Shown here: positions 33,577 to 46,861 of the stretch, piece by piece
Layout: every line of letters starts with the position of its first letter
How positions within the stretch are numbered: position 1 is the stretch's first letter
Translations under genes and position numbers: made by a program
Notes under the pieces: generated by a model
Told to the model about the DNA's origin: nothing
Databases searched by the model: none
Seen by the model: the letters and a program-made list of their open reading frames with translations, nothing else
Assembly: GCA_023374045.1 (NCBI GenBank)
Contig: CM041776.1
Span: 46,196,171 to 46,260,170 of the forward strand
Reading direction: 5' to 3'
Length of the DNA stretch: 64,000 bases
DNA from: Limonium bicolor
Lineage: Eukaryota; Streptophyta; Magnoliopsida; Caryophyllales; Plumbaginaceae

Positions 33577-36149
33577 CCAGTTGAGTACACAGGAGGAATG
33601 ATAAGTCTGATAGCAATCACCATAGGTGTGTGAAGCTAAATGTGTAGCGAACAACGCACAAGAAACATAAAGGTTCAAAAAAAATATAGTAGTATATTCA
33701 AAAATCAGCCAAATAAGTGGCCAGATAAACCCAACGTAATAGCGGAAGCTAATATAATAGCGGATGCAGTGTAAGTTGATGTGAATAATAAGTAAGGATA
33801 CGGTGCGCAATAAGCGACCGTTGTATGATATTGTTAGATGATAAATGGGAGTAAGCAGAGTTGTGAGTTAACCCCAGTGGAGATACAACAGTAAGTGATA
33901 GCAAATGAACCGAGCAGTAAGCCGGTGGCAAGTGTTAGATGATAAGGATTTCAGTGAAAATTCCTATCGCAATCGCATGAGAGAGTTGCTGTCAAGGGTT
34001 TACGCCTCTGCACTCTGTATGACTGAGTGTTTTGGTATTGCACTTGCGCAGTAATGATCAAGTGGGATAGCTAGGGATCAGAAGCATGGTAATTATGGAG
34101 GAATAATGTTATAATGGCCGATGCATAGGAAATGCAAGGCCGCACCAATAAAAGAGTACTTGTACAAAACCAGATGTGGAGACATGATTAACAGTAAGTG
34201 ACTACGGTAGCACTAACTGCCAAATATCGGTATGGAATATACCCTAAATGTTGTAAATAGCTGAGAGAGCACTACACACTAGGTAGTAGCTCAATCTCAA
34301 CCGACAGTGAGTCGGTAGAAGCAAGTCAATCATTGTGAATTACATAGTAGTTACGCTGTAAGCTATTGGAGAAGTGGATGGAAAGTTTTGAAACTCACCG
34401 AATTCGCTCAGGGTAAGAGATACCATGCGTCGGTTGAGAAACCATCCTTCCCAAGATAAGGTAATACATTGGAGATGTACAATACAGTAACAGTAACGAA
34501 GGGGGCAAACTAGCCCTATAATTATCAGAATGGCGCAGGAGAGGCCAGTGAGCCCATGCATCAAATGCCGAATATACATTGTGAATATGAATGGATGGCT
34601 AGTCATCAATGCCTAGAAGCCTTACAGGCCAGAACCGAAACCGGTTATGAGTTACAACTCCAATGCGAATTCTTGGTTTAGGAACTAAACCGCTAATATG
34701 GTTAAGATCCTCTAATCAGAACATTTTAAGCTAATGCTCAGTGATTGATTATGTGTGCGTAATCCCTTTTAAGGGGGGTAGAGCGCAAAACCACTTAGTG
34801 TGTTTTACCGTACAAGTGTACGTGAACTGGGTTGTGCATAGCACAAAATGATTTGTTACGATGGTTGGCGCGTGTGTTATATAAACATACGCATTTATTT
34901 GTGGTTAAATTGTGGTAATTGCGCACAGAAGATGCGAATACCATTGTGGGAAGTGTGTAAGTACAAGTGGAAGGGAGTAAAGAAACTCCCGGGAACTAAA
35001 ACCCCGACGGTGCATAAATGTAAACCATGTATTGTATTTGATAAAAATATATGTATTATATACAGTGTTGTGATTTATGAGGGGTATAAGACCGACATAG
35101 AACCTAGTGAGAATTAAATTTCCTAGGTAACTTGAATTAAGTTGGATTTGGGTGAAGATTGATAGACGGAGTTCTATCCTTGGAGATGTAATGATTATGA
35201 CTAGAAGGATTTAAAGATGGAAAATGGATATGCTTGAATTAATTGTTGGTTGAAAAAGAGAGGGGAGGTGAAACTTGATTATCATGAGATCAAGGGAAGC
35301 CGAACACAAATTGGGGTGGAAAGATAGTTCAACACTGATGCTGATCACATCAGGGTTGGATGACTCTTGAAGCTCCCTGTAAGTGGTCACAAATAACCAT
35401 GTTAAGAAAGATACAAGGAGCATAAACTGGACTTGGAGTTGTGTGGTGTTTTCAAAAGGATTTTCAATTGGTGTTTTCAAACAATCGATTAATATTTTGA
35501 ATAAAAGATCTTCTTATACTTAACCTAGTAAAGAATATTTTTGTAGTACTTGCTCACGAGCTGAGGACGTATGAGTTGTCTTCGGACCGGTGACATGAGA
35601 AGTTATATGTTAAAGATTAAGTGACTGTTTGATCTCCCAAAGGAACGGGGACCAGAAGGTGTCCATCGCGACCGGGTTCTGCGGGATCACTGTGTATATG
35701 TACTCAACGTGGGATTCGAACCCATGGAGAGATGGAAAAGTATTTCTGTTTGATATACATGCTATGACATGTTGTTTGGTATGTGTGATAAAGGTTATTT
35801 GGCTTTGATCTCCTAAAGTGTATGCTATCAAGACCTATGAGTCTAAATGTGTTGTGTTACCCGGGCCTACGAGTCCAAATGTGGTTATGTCACCCAGACC
35901 TAAGAGTCTGAGGGATATTATGTTAGTGCAAGTGTGGTGAAGGTACCCGGACCATTAAGTCCAAGGTTACCATGTGAGTATGATATTTTATGTGTAATGG
36001 ATATGTTGCCCGGACCATTAAGTCCGAGGTTGGATGTAAAGGGTGGTTGGTAATGGAAGTTTTATGGCTATAAGTAATTCCCGTATTCTAATCCAATGAT
36101 GCGAGGAAATGTGAACTTCGAGGACGAAGTTCTTTTAAGGGGGGTAGAT
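33577..36149 (+). other. 3' internal remnant of element D (no coding domain recognised)
   Basis: It contains AAGGGGGGTA at 34771-34780 and again at 36137-36146, the latter behind a GAGGACGAAGTTC stretch typical of the pol end and polypurine region of Tekay-like elements. From 35850 to 36050 there are short repeats with CCCGGACCATTAAGTCCGAGG, a GGAC/GTCC hairpin. No integrase, chromodomain or other protein can be supported in any frame. The DNA is not an obvious continuation of element B across element C. Confidence 0.6.
36137..36146 (+). other. Polypurine tract of element D
   Basis: AAGGGGGGTA lies three bases before the LTR start TGAAATACCCC, the same layout as element A. Confidence 0.88.
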
Positions 36150-39100
36150 TGAAATACCCCAAACCTTGGTATGTTGTGTAAATGTTAAACTATGGTATTT
36201 AAAGGCTAAAAAGGTGCCTTAGAAACATAAATGAAACATTTAAACCATGGTAAAACACAATAAAACACTAAGACACGGTTTGAGCAAAAACATGCTCTAA
36301 GCTTGGAGTGAACTTGGTTAGGACCCAAAGAGCCTACCAAGACTTGATAATGTTTAATTATGACTTTATAAGGCTAATTAAGTCCTTAGGAAAATTTGGT
36401 AGACAATGAAACCAAACAAAACACAAATAATACCTTAAGGTCAATATGGGCTAAAATGTGCTCTAAGCTTGGGATAAATGTGTATAAGGCCTAATGGTCA
36501 TACCTATGCCTTATTTATATGTAATGAACATATTAAATCAATTACCAAAGAAACCAAGCTTGAAAACAAGTTAAAACGCAAAATGTGCTTTAAGGAGTCT
36601 TAAAGCACGTTTTTGAAAAATTGTCTTGTAAATGAGTTTTGAATGGCTAAATGTCCATCATTACTCTTTAATTAACATGTGTACTATATAGTATCACATT
36701 TGGGTGGCTATATCAATGGGAAATCAAAAATTTCACTTCTAAGTGCCTTGTTTAGGTGAATAGTGATTTTTATAAGCTAGTTTGTAACATATAATGTTAT
36801 AAGTAATTAAATTGGTCAACAAAGACTATTATACCCTTCTATTAATAAGGGGGCCGGTTTTTGGTAGTAATGAGTCACCAAACATGTTAACTTGTTAAGT
36901 AAATAAAGGTGACTCATAGGTTACTATTTGCTTTAAGTTATAAATATCCTTAAAAGCAAAACCAATCTCATTTCTCCCTTCCTCCTTCATTTCACACGGT
37001 TTCTAAGCCTTCTTCTACCTCTCTTCCTTCTGTTCTCACGGTAATGCTACAGCAACAGCACCAAAGGCCATCTTCCATTGCCAATATTTCTTGGCTCACT
37101 TAACCAAATCAAAAACAAACACCACCATTCTCTTCCTCTCATCAAGCTCTTCATTTCTACCTTCTCAAAACTTCAAGAGCCCCATTTCGGTGCCATGGAG
37201 TTCCACCATTGAAGGAGCTTGAGCTTGTCTTTCCACATATTATTGATCTCCTTTGCTTCTAGGTAAGGAATTAAAGAAAAATCAAGTTTCCTCCATGTTT
37301 GTGTGTGACCGAAAATACTATTGATGGAGCTCTTTGTGTGACTTTGTTCTAGCTTCATTCCAATCTCTTATGGACTAGGTGGAGTCCTCTTCATAGATAT
37401 TCAAACTCCCCTCAAAGACCAAGGTAAAACAACTACATTAATGTTTTTGAAATAATGTAAACCTAGGGTTTACAATGAGATGAAGCATAAAGCTTATATA
37501 CTCATTTCAATGTTGGTATATTGTTTAGTAGTTGACAAGGAATGAAATGCCTTATCGGTTTTATGAGGAAACAAGAAAGAAGTTTGGGTGGAAAAGAGGT
37601 AAATATGCTATCTTAATGTGGTTTAATGCCTTAGAGAGAAATAAGCTTATAATGCTTGTTAAAACTACCTAAAGAGCAAATGGTGAATGACCTAGTAAAG
37701 TGTTCTCAAGGAGACTAGTAAAAGAACATATGTATTGGTGTATGTGTTTGCAGGTCAAAGGCATTATTTATGTGGGAAATTCAGTGGTTAAGAATTATGC
37801 AATTTAAGGGCCTAAGAGCCATGTTATTTAAGGGCCTAAGTGCCAAGCAAGTTAATTATGCACTATATTGTGATGTAGTGTAAATTTGGTGAAGTTTTGT
37901 GAGTGATAATGTTTTGATGGATCTAGGTGTTCTTGAATGTTTAGTGGTGAAAACTATGAGTTTTGGAATGATGATGTGCTAAGAGAACCCATGGCGAAAT
38001 TTGTAAAATGAATAAGGAGTTCTAGGTGTTTAAATGAACTTGGGTGAACTAGGAATTGTTAGGAATGGACACATGCTTCACTAAGGAAGAACACATGCAT
38101 TAAGGTGTTCTAAGGTGCTATAAGGATTTAGGCATTGTCTTGGAAGTTCTAGAAATTCAATGAGTGTTTTTAGGAGATATTAAAGTCTTGGAGAAGTTTG
38201 TTTAAGGTTTAGGTCATGTTGATGAATAAGGAGAGAATGATGTTTAGGTAAGGTTTTGAGAAAGGAATTTAAGGAGTTGTGAAAGAGAAGATTTGGTTAG
38301 TAAGAGAAGATGCTTGGGAGATGATGTTATGATGGTGAGGAAACACTTTGGTATAAAGGTTATTAAGGATGAAACACCACTTGTAAAACTAGGAGAAAAC
38401 ATTGTAAGTGTTAGAAATTTTGTGAAGATATAAGTAAAGGTTTAAGGAATTAGAAAAAGAGTTTTGTGAGTGTTTAGGGATATCTTAAGGTGTGTTTGAA
38501 GTGCCCAAATGAGGTTAGGGTATACTAGGAATATGGGGGAAGTTTGGTGTTGAATGTAAAGAGGAAAACAAAGATCTGGGGCAGACCGGACTTGCGACCG
38601 GACTTGCAAGTTCGGTCGGGCCCAGTTTACCCTGGGAATTAGTTTCTGGAATGGACCGGACATAGGACCGGACTTACAAGTCCGGTCGGAGTAGAAAAAT
38701 TTTGACGGAAATGTGTTCTGGAATCGACCGGACTTGGGTAAGTCCGGTCGGCAAGTCCGGTCGGACCAAAAATATGGTTTAAGGTTATGAAATGATATGT
38801 AATGATGGGGATTGATAGGTAATGATGTTATAAGGTTGTTAAGGACATGTTAGGTGAGTTTAAATGGCAATTAAGTGGGTGAAAAGTTGTATCAAAATGT
38901 AAAAGTAGAACAAGTTAAAATGTAAAGTTATGTAACTAAGTTAACGGGGAAAGTTAAGCATTAGACATTAAATAATCAAGCAAACCCCGATGTTAATAAA
39001 AACACATGTGATGTTAACAGTTGTTCGAGAATCGCTCGAGGAACATAAGTGGACGTGGTAAAGTGGACTCCGGTGACAGGTATGGTTTTCTTGCAACCTG

Positions 39101-40720
39101 TGTCCTACCGGATTACACCGGCTTGTATGCCAATATGTTTTACTGAGTGTTTGCCACCTTGTAAGATAAAACATGTAATGAGTTATAGTAATTCATTTAT
39201 GTGGCGAATTTGGCCTCCGATACCATTTAACCTCAAATATGTGTTAAACCTTAGCTAACCAAATCTAGGAACACATGAGTGATCGGTATTCGGAGTTGGC
39301 GGCCCAAACCTTGGGAACGTGCTAACCACGGCTATGTGTGAGTTAGTTGGACATTGTTGTTGTATGCAAGTGTGTGAACCTCCCTTGTGTGCTTAACTCG
39401 GTTATGATACCGTATGGTGGGTGGATGTGGTAGGCTCCATAATGGATCTCTAACTACTTATTATTAAGTGTATGTGTACTAATGGGGGGTGAGGAGTCCG
39501 GTTGTTCCGGCCACGCGTGTGATGGACGGGAGTCGATATCATATCCAGTTCGGCTCTCTTGGTGTATGTATAGGTGGTATTCCAATTTGGTTTCTACCTT
39601 CCCTTAGCTTATCCAAAGCTAGTTACTGACTCACGTCGGGCCACAGGGGCATACGAATGTTATTTCGGTGTGCTTGGGATTACTATATCCGACACACCTT
39701 GGGTATAAGTTAACCGTTCTATATAACCGGACGGTAACGAGGTTGGTAACGAGCTTAACATGGGATTGGTAATAATCTCTAGGCTCACTATGAATACTAA
39801 CTATGGTGGAAGGTTCCTTGTGAGAACCGATTTTATGGTGTTATGTATGTTATGGTGCTATGCAAATTCCCTTGCTATGCTATGGTTATATATATACATA
39901 TTGGATGTTTAGAATGATGGTGATGTTATCATTGTACGTCGAAACAAGAAAGGTTTGTTATGTTTGTTATATGAGGAATGAGATATGTGTAGGATATGGA
40001 GTGTGTGGATCATGGAAATGAATCCCAGTTGTGACAAGAGGCGTTTAAGGATAACCCGATTAATGGGTACATGTCGTTCGTTAAGGAAGTAGCTCCGTTT
40101 TAGAGGAGAGCCACTCTAGGGTTTAAGGAATCATTGGATGGTTGGTTAAGTGTGGATGTGTTGGTTATTGGTTGAGCCCATTGAGGCGAAATATTATGTG
40201 TTGTATGTTTATGGCTTGTATGCATGATTTAAATATAATCAACTGCATGCTAAGACGACAATTAGTTGTGCGTGGCCCGGTAGCATGTGGGCTGCGGGAT
40301 TACCATACCAGCAAAGGTGCTGAGCCCCTTGGGGGCCACCCTTTCTCTCCTTTCTATTTCAGGTACAAGGAGCTGGAAGCTGTTCGAGAGTAGGACGGGG
40401 TAGATGTTTATACATGGGTAGCCATTTAAATGGCGTAAGCATTGTAGGCGTAGTAAGACCGAAATTGTTATCGGCATTAGTTTGTAAATACTCGGTACGG
40501 TTGGAATGTAATAAGTATATGGGTTGTTGTTAAGGGAAGCAAATGTAACGTGTAGTTGCTCGGGAGTCTAGTCCATCAGACCGATACAAAGTACATGTAT
40601 TAGCCTTGTTAGCCACGTGGGTGGTTAACGGCGTGTAACACCATTGGAATAAGTAATGTAATGAGTTGAGTTTCCGCTGCAATGTGTTGTTAAGTGTACG
40701 GTGGTGGTTGGGGTGTTACA
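36150..40720 (+). repeat. 3' LTR of element D (4.6 kb)
   Basis: It starts TGAAATACCCC and ends GGTTGGGGTGTTACA. A TATAAATA box lies at about 36940, followed by a CT-rich leader, a CTAG^GTAAGG donor-like site at 37263, three hairpin repeats (38584-38770) and a TATTTCAG acceptor-like site at 40362. It shares short conserved words with LTR B near the 3' end but is otherwise very different in sequence, so B and D are not the two ends of one element. The following GTTCT is a candidate target duplication with no partner seen. Confidence 0.85.
38584..38770 (+). repeat. Three-copy, 70-72 bp hairpin repeat in LTR D
   Basis: GACCGGAC units start at 38584, 38654 and 38726. They contain the same GACCGGACTT...AAGTCCGGTC inverted repeat as the seven-copy array in LTR B, at the same spacing. 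The third unit is rearranged. Confidence 0.85.
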
Positions 40721-41439
40721 GTTCTGTTCCATTCATGAAACTGAGATATGCTACAGTTCTGTACTATTCATTTTTCAGGAATCGGTAATATACTTGAACT
40801 TACTTTCTTTCCTGTGGCAGTTTTAAGTAGTAGCATTTTTAAAACTACACTATTATGTATTAATTGTAATACTAAATGCTAAGAACAAATAAATACAGCA
40901 GTTTACAGATTGGTTTGCAAAGTTACCGTAACTAAGCACCGAAGTGGGCAAGTAGTATAGAAATCAGCCCACGAACTAGGTCACAATTAACTATGAATCT
41001 GGGCACAAATATATGAACAAAGTTAGAACATTTGCCATTACACTCTCAGGATTTGATACAAACGAGGTTAGAACTTGCAATCGAAATGCATGTATATGAA
41101 CAAAGTTAGAAAAAAACGACAATCAATTGCGATCGCATACCCAATACGCGATAGAGACGTCGACGGTGAGACCAGTGGTAGATGGGTGGTGACCGGCGGC
41201 GATGGGAGTGACAAAGGTGGTGGGAGCGACGGCGGCGATGGCCGTTAGCAAGGTGACGGAGAGAGGAGGCAATTTCAGTGAGGAAGATAGCGCGAAAGAG
41301 AAGAAGAGTTACTGTGAGTAGAGTGTGCAGAGTGTAGGCAAATGTTTAAATGGACTTTAGATTACGGTTTACATGTAAACTGTAAACTAAAGTCACACTT
41401 TACATGACGGTTCTCACAAAAACCGTAATCTAAAGTGTA

Positions 41440-41695
41440 ACGAAATTAAAAAAAAAGTGCGATAATTATTTGGCATATGTTGGGTTTCAAACATAGGTAC
41501 ACATTAATATAAAGTTTTTTAATCTAAAATACACTGATAAAACGACGTCGTTAAATGTAATCTAAAGTGTAACGAAATTAAAAAAATAGCGCGATAATTA
41601 TTTGCCATATGTTGGGTTTCAAACATAGGTAACACATTAATATAAAGTTTTCATTAATCTAAAATACACTGCTAAAACGACGTCGTTAACTGTAA
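41440..41695 (+). repeat. Two-copy tandem repeat of about 127 bp in the CACTA end
   Basis: Both copies carry GCGATAATTATTTG, CATATGTTGGGTTTCAAAC and AAAACGACGTCGTTAA, with small differences. Confidence 0.85.
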
Positions 41696-41772
41696 TTTAG
41701 ATTACGCGCGGAGTCGAATAAATCAAATAATACGGGAAATTTTTTTCGTCAGGTCAAAACGACGTCGTTGAC

Positions 41773-41937
41773 GAGGTTGGCGCGCCTTTTTTAGGAGGGA
41801 CTTTAGATGACGGTTTTTAGTAAAACCGTAATCTAAAGTCTGTTGACCGTAAAGCGCGCGTCAACACGGGACTTTAGATTACGGTTTTACTAAAAACCGT
41901 CATCTAAAGTCCCTCCTAAAAAAGGCGCGCCAACCTC
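41773..41937. repeat. Perfect 68-bp inverted repeat with 29-base loop in the CACTA end
   Basis: The arms 41773-41840 and 41870-41937 are exact reverse complements when compared base by base. They include GGCGCGCC and the subterminal motif ACTTTAGATTACGG. The loop itself contains TGTTGAC...GTCAACA. A transcript would fold into a long perfect hairpin. Confidence 0.93.
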
Positions 41938-42063
41938 CGATCGATTATTGATTACGGGTTAATCAATCATCGTCGCTAATAAATTCCGGCCTTCCTATTA
42001 ATCACGGTGTCTGTTTAAACCGTGATTAAACCACCGTCATTAAAGCCTCGCGTTCCACTAGTG

Positions 42064-42433
42064 GCAGTTCTCGAATCTAGGTATTTTCTTAAATTCCTGG
42101 TGGGGTGGATGGTCTGTGCCCCGAGTCTCTACATCTCTTGTTAACCAAAGGTTATTGTGCTTCATGTTTCATCTTCTCGTGCTGAGTGAGACTTCTTGAT
42201 ATTGGATGGGTTGCATCTCCCTCAACTATAAGGGTATGGGGAAACCCGAATCTAAGTTTTGGGTGAAAAGTTTAATATCAGATCACAAACCGGAGATCAT
42301 TTTCTTGATGGAGACCCACAAATCTCATGAGGATATGGTGGATTTCTTTTGCTATTTCCCTTCTTATTGTGAGGCGGCTATGAGTAGTAGAGGAAGAAGT
42401 GGTGGATTGGCTCTAATGTGAAGAGTGAGCATT
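42064..42433 (+). pseudogene. LINE (L1-type) ORF2 fragment 1: start of endonuclease domain
   Basis: The frame from 42206 reads ISLNYKGMGKPESKFWV, then PEIIFLMETHK and SGGLALM. These are the first conserved blocks of plant LINE endonucleases (usual form N-x-RGLGN, then FLxETK with the catalytic Glu). The expected Arg is replaced and the frame ends at 42421, followed by the solo LTR at 42434. It continues at 46862. Confidence 0.8.
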
Positions 42434-45400
42434 TGTAACACCCCTACTGGTAATCACACAATTAACTCCTAACCTATCTCCATTACTAGTACACAAGCAG
42501 CGGAAATCCAAACTACGACCGGGGGTGATACAATGCCGTTAGTCACCCACGTGACTAACAAGGCCAATCCAAACTCAAATACAACAACAAATACAGTAAC
42601 GGTCTGATGGGTCTTATACCGTGTACACTATACAAATCATACTTCCATTCCTTAATCAAAACTAAACCAAATACAACTTCAATCCCGTATTATACAATAC
42701 AACTTCAATTACATTCTATACCGAGTATCTACAATGCCCAAGTCTATCCGTGACCTTTCGGTCTTACAAATCCACAATACATAAATACAATTCCTTTAAC
42801 AACTACCCATATCAATAACAACCCCGTCCTACTCTCGAACGGTTGACAGCTTCATTGCACCTGGAAAATAAAAACATTGCCCCAAGGGGCTCAACTTACG
42901 CTGCATATGACTTCTGCATATCCCGCGTACTAGCGAGGGTACGCCGACTAATTGGTCGAGAGCATGCGGTTCATTTTAATCCAGACAACATGCATACAAC
43001 ATACATTATATATGTACATTCACAATCAAGTTCAACATTGAACACAAGCACTAACACACACATCAAGGGGTTAGTTTAATATGTTCTTTAATTAGGCTTG
43101 AGGGTTTCTACCTCACCATGCCTTACTCAATTACTCATGTTCTACCCACTCCCTTGGGTACTCTTACTCATAATCTCAGCAAGGTCTACAATACTCAACT
43201 CAATTCTCCACTCAACTCAAATTCTCAAGTCCCCCAAGTCACAACTCAATTCTCAATACTCACATACTCAATTCAATACTCAATACTCAAGTTCCCAAAT
43301 CAATACTCAATACTCAAGGCATCTTTTAAGTCTTAGCCACGACCTCCGGGCAGGGTCATACACAAGACCCACCGCCGGGCTCACAAATACAAAAGGAGCT
43401 ATGCATTTAGTTCCTCAAGTTCACAAATGTCCAGTTCTCTACCGGACTACTCAATTTCCCAAAACTCCACTCTCGGAATCATTTCATAATCTCAAGGATC
43501 AGCCTAGAGGTATCTCTCTCGATAACATCTAATGGCTTAGGGAAATTCTCAATGTTTAGCATTCTAAGATTTAAGGTCTTACCCTACTTATCGAATACTC
43601 TCATGTGCGTGACATTGTTCATGTTAGTCGGTTCCTTTCATTGGGGTTCGACTATATCTCTAAGGGGTTTGGTGATCCCTTACCAAGATTTACTTTACTC
43701 AAGGTTCGTATTTCGAACAACTTTCCAATCCTCTAGTTAGAGGTTACTCATATACTTCCACTAATATTTATTGTGTGGATTAAGTCATTTCGGTTCTCTA
43801 ACCGTTATTGGGAGGTTTCTACTCCCGTATGTTTTCTCACGTTCTAGTGCGTTCGTAGGTTTATGTTACCGTGTATTGGTTCGATAGTTGTAGGGTGTTT
43901 CCACCATTTATTTAGTTCGCACTTGACTCTTCCTACGAGTCTCTATTCACACAAGACTCAACTATGAGTCGCACTACCATACACATTCAACATTCAAACA
44001 ATTCATTCAAATTCACATTTCATGAATTATACAAACTTCTGTGCAATTTACAAACCAACAAGCAACAACACAATACAAGCACCAACAAGTACAAACAATC
44101 TGATTCGTGCATTTATCTTGTTAGGTGGTCACACAATCAAACAAGCACACAAATCAGGGTAACCAAGTTAGGATACAGAGCATGAGGAAATCATACCTTT
44201 CACCGGGGTTAACTTTACCGGGTGTTCTCATGTTCCTTGGCTCACACTTGTTCCTCGAGTCTTACTCTTGAACCACTAATTACATGTCAAATGGTACTAT
44301 TAATGTCAAAGTGTTACGGTAGGTGCATAATTGCTACTCCCGTACTTACCCTGTTATCCCTTATTTCGGTTTAACTTAGTGTACTTAAACTCACAACTCT
44401 TTCAATCACTCCTCAAACGTGTTTACACTTCTTAGGACCATTAAAGGTCACCAAACAACTCCTAAACATCACCTAAAACCAATACCATTCAATCCCCCAT
44501 GCTTAGAACCCTTAAAAACACTTTCTGATGGATTTTTATAGTGGTAAGGGTTTGTGTCCGGGTCTACAAACCCGGACTAGACACTGAAATCGGTTTCTGG
44601 TCATTTTTACATGTGGTCCGGGTTTGTGTCCGGGTTACAAACCCGAACCACCCCCTGGGATGACTTTCTGGTGCGTTTTTGATGTGGTCCGGGTTTGTGT
44701 ACAGACCACCCCTGGAACTGTCAAAATTTACAGTTTTTGATCAGCTTTCAACCTCTAATTCACCTCTAATCATTTCCTAACCTTTCCACATGTTTCCTAC
44801 ATGTTTAAACACCTCAAAACACTCCCTAAACCACTTCAAATCCTTGGTTTAAAACCTCATCCCAACTCTTGTTCAAATTCAACAAACTTTCATTCTCACA
44901 TTTGTGTTTTGGGCACACTTGTGCATTTCTAAATTCCTTTTGGTAGTTTACACTCTTCTACCAACCTCACCAAATCCATCAATGACCATTACAAATCATT
45001 CCTAGACAATTGCATCCTCTAAACCCAAGTTCACTCATTGTTTCACAAGTTATAAACACCCACTCTTTCCTAGCATTTCTAAGTTACCAAACCTCCTTAT
45101 GCTACAGATTTTTACCTCTTTCCAAACCATCCTCCATTCACCATTTCAGGTTATCAAACATCTCTACTCAACCCAATACACACCTTGGTTTCTCCCATTC
45201 GCCAAGTTATCTATACCACCTATTTTCCACAGAAATTTCACCATAGTTTCCCCATAAACCTAACATGTCCAAAATCATCCTTCATCACCCAAAATCAAAT
45301 CCTCTATTCTAGCCACACCCACAAGGGGTCCTACCAGCACACATATATCCTCAAAATTCTCCCACACAACATTATAGCTCAAATCTCAAATACAATGGAA

Positions 45401-46861
45401 CTTAGGCCTTTAATTAATCAATTTCACAATTTCACAATTCTCCCTCATATCATTCACACACATTACTAGCACAAGTTTTGGTTTCATTATTCAATTTCAC
45501 CCATCCCAAATCCTTAAGCATTCAAAATAGCATTAGGGTAACTTATTTACCTTATTTCTCCATTCTTTGTTTCCAAGCTTCTCATCTCCTCTCCTTGGTC
45601 ACAATCGGTCAAATGGGAGTGGAGTTGCCAAACTCCATCCCTACACCCAAGAAACACAAAAATGCATTTTAATTATTCTTCTAAACCCTTAGATAATTAT
45701 AATTCAATTAAAGGGCTTAAAACACAAAGTTAGGGTTTACCTTTGGAGATTTTTGAGAGGGGTTCTCACCCTTGAATCAAGAAGGGAGTTACTCCACCAT
45801 TGGAGGGTTGAAATGAAGCTCAAAATCAAGAAGAAAACAAGGCATTACAAGGGGGTAAAATCGGTCACCAAAGGAGGGAGAACCAAAATGAGTTTTTCAA
45901 TGAAATTTTTACCTTAGGAGAGAGAGAGAGGACTCCAAGCTACATGATGATGTGCTTTTTATCTTCAAATGGGGAAAACCCATGGAGGTCAACTTAATCC
46001 TTTTGGAATTTTAAAAAGAGAGAATGATAGAGGATGATGAGAGGAGTTCAAATATGTAATTATTTTTGGATTTGGAGCATGAATGTAGCTTGTACAAGGA
46101 AGAGAAGTGGGGAGTTTGGAGAGGCTGCAAAAATCGCCATGGGAGGAGCAGGAAGAAGAGAGAATCGGCAGAGAGAGGGAGGAGGAAGAGAGGGCAGTAT
46201 GTGAGGGAGGAGGAAATGAGGGGAGAGAGAGAAAAAGTTACTTTATGTAACTTTTTCCTTTTCTTTTCTTTCTTTCTTTTTCTTTCTAGCTTATTAGTGT
46301 GTGTGAGGGGGCTGTTTAATATTTAAAAACCGGCCCCACATGTATGTACCAGCTGGAACATTTTTCGTCTTTTACAGAAAACGCTCGTTTATTTACCCGG
46401 TTTTAGCACTATTCACTAACCGGGCCCGTTTTCTGGAATTTTCCCGTTTCTTTAATTTAATGGCTATTAAGCTTCCATTAATGTTTATTTATAGTTATTT
46501 GATAAACTATAATCTTTACGGGTTCGTTTGACCACTTAAAGTCACGTTTTCGGGTTTTCTCAAAAAATGTGCGCTAAAGCTTTATTAGCGTTTTAATACA
46601 TTATTTGGATCCGTTTTCTTCGGGAATTGTTCCTATATATTATTTAGGCCTTATTAAGCCTTTAAAATTCATTCAATACCCTTTTTAAGGTTGTATTCCT
46701 CCTAGGGTCACTTAACGCCCAATTTAGCGTTTTTTGCTTTTTAAGCATTTTTCTTGTTCCTTTTGGATTTATTATTTTTACCAAAATTCATTAGGCACTA
46801 ATAGGCCCTCAATATCGTATTAGAGTAATTTAATCATCGTAATTAAGTTCGGGGTATTTCA
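42434..46861 (-). mobile_element. Solo LTR on the minus strand (4.4 kb), inserted in the LINE
   Basis: The plus-strand ends are TGTAACACCCC and GGGGTATTTCA, the reverse of the TGAAATACCCC...GGGGTGTTACA family. It is flanked by a perfect 5-bp duplication, GCATT (42429-42433 and 46862-46866). No primer site or polypurine tract adjoins it, so it is a solo LTR left by recombination between two LTRs. Minus-strand features are a TTTAAATATT box near 46320, a donor-like AAG^GTAAAA at 45912, hairpin repeats at 44541-44710, and a TTTTCCAG acceptor-like site at 42861. Its many short reading frames are not credible genes. Confidence 0.93.
44541..44710 (-). repeat. Three-copy, 70-72 bp hairpin repeat in the minus-strand solo LTR
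   Basis: Units start near 44541, 44613 and 44683 and contain GTCCGGGT...ACCCGGAC-type inverted repeats with TTTGTG(T) loops. The primary sequence differs from the B and D arrays, but the spacing is the same. Confidence 0.8.

Larger units (their letters stand above)
40721..42063 (-). mobile_element. Terminal part of a CACTA (En/Spm-type) DNA transposon, probably non-autonomous
   Basis: The right end, read on the minus strand, is CACTAGTGGAACGCGAGG followed by GCTTTAATGACGG, a typical CACTA terminus. Subterminal ACTTTAGATTACGGTT words recur many times between 41350 and 41920. A GC-rich minus-strand stretch at 41160-41320, translating with GCC-rich Ala/Val runs, resembles the short first exon often carried by these elements. 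No transposase is seen. The left part is interrupted by element D, and the other terminus is outside the window. Three bases GCA follow the end. Confidence 0.7.

Noticed and set aside
33577..36149. Integrase and chromodomain of element B continuing after element C
   Set aside because: No HHCC, DDE or chromodomain-like residues were found in any frame of this stretch.
6338..40720. One complete element with LTR B as 5' LTR and LTR D as 3' LTR, interrupted only by element C
   Set aside because: The LTRs share termini and a few conserved words but otherwise do not align, far beyond normal LTR-pair divergence.
45010..45672. Cluster of 64-94 codon frames in the minus-strand solo LTR
   Set aside because: They are low-complexity Ser/Thr/His/Pro-rich translations of CT-rich LTR DNA, with no conserved motif.
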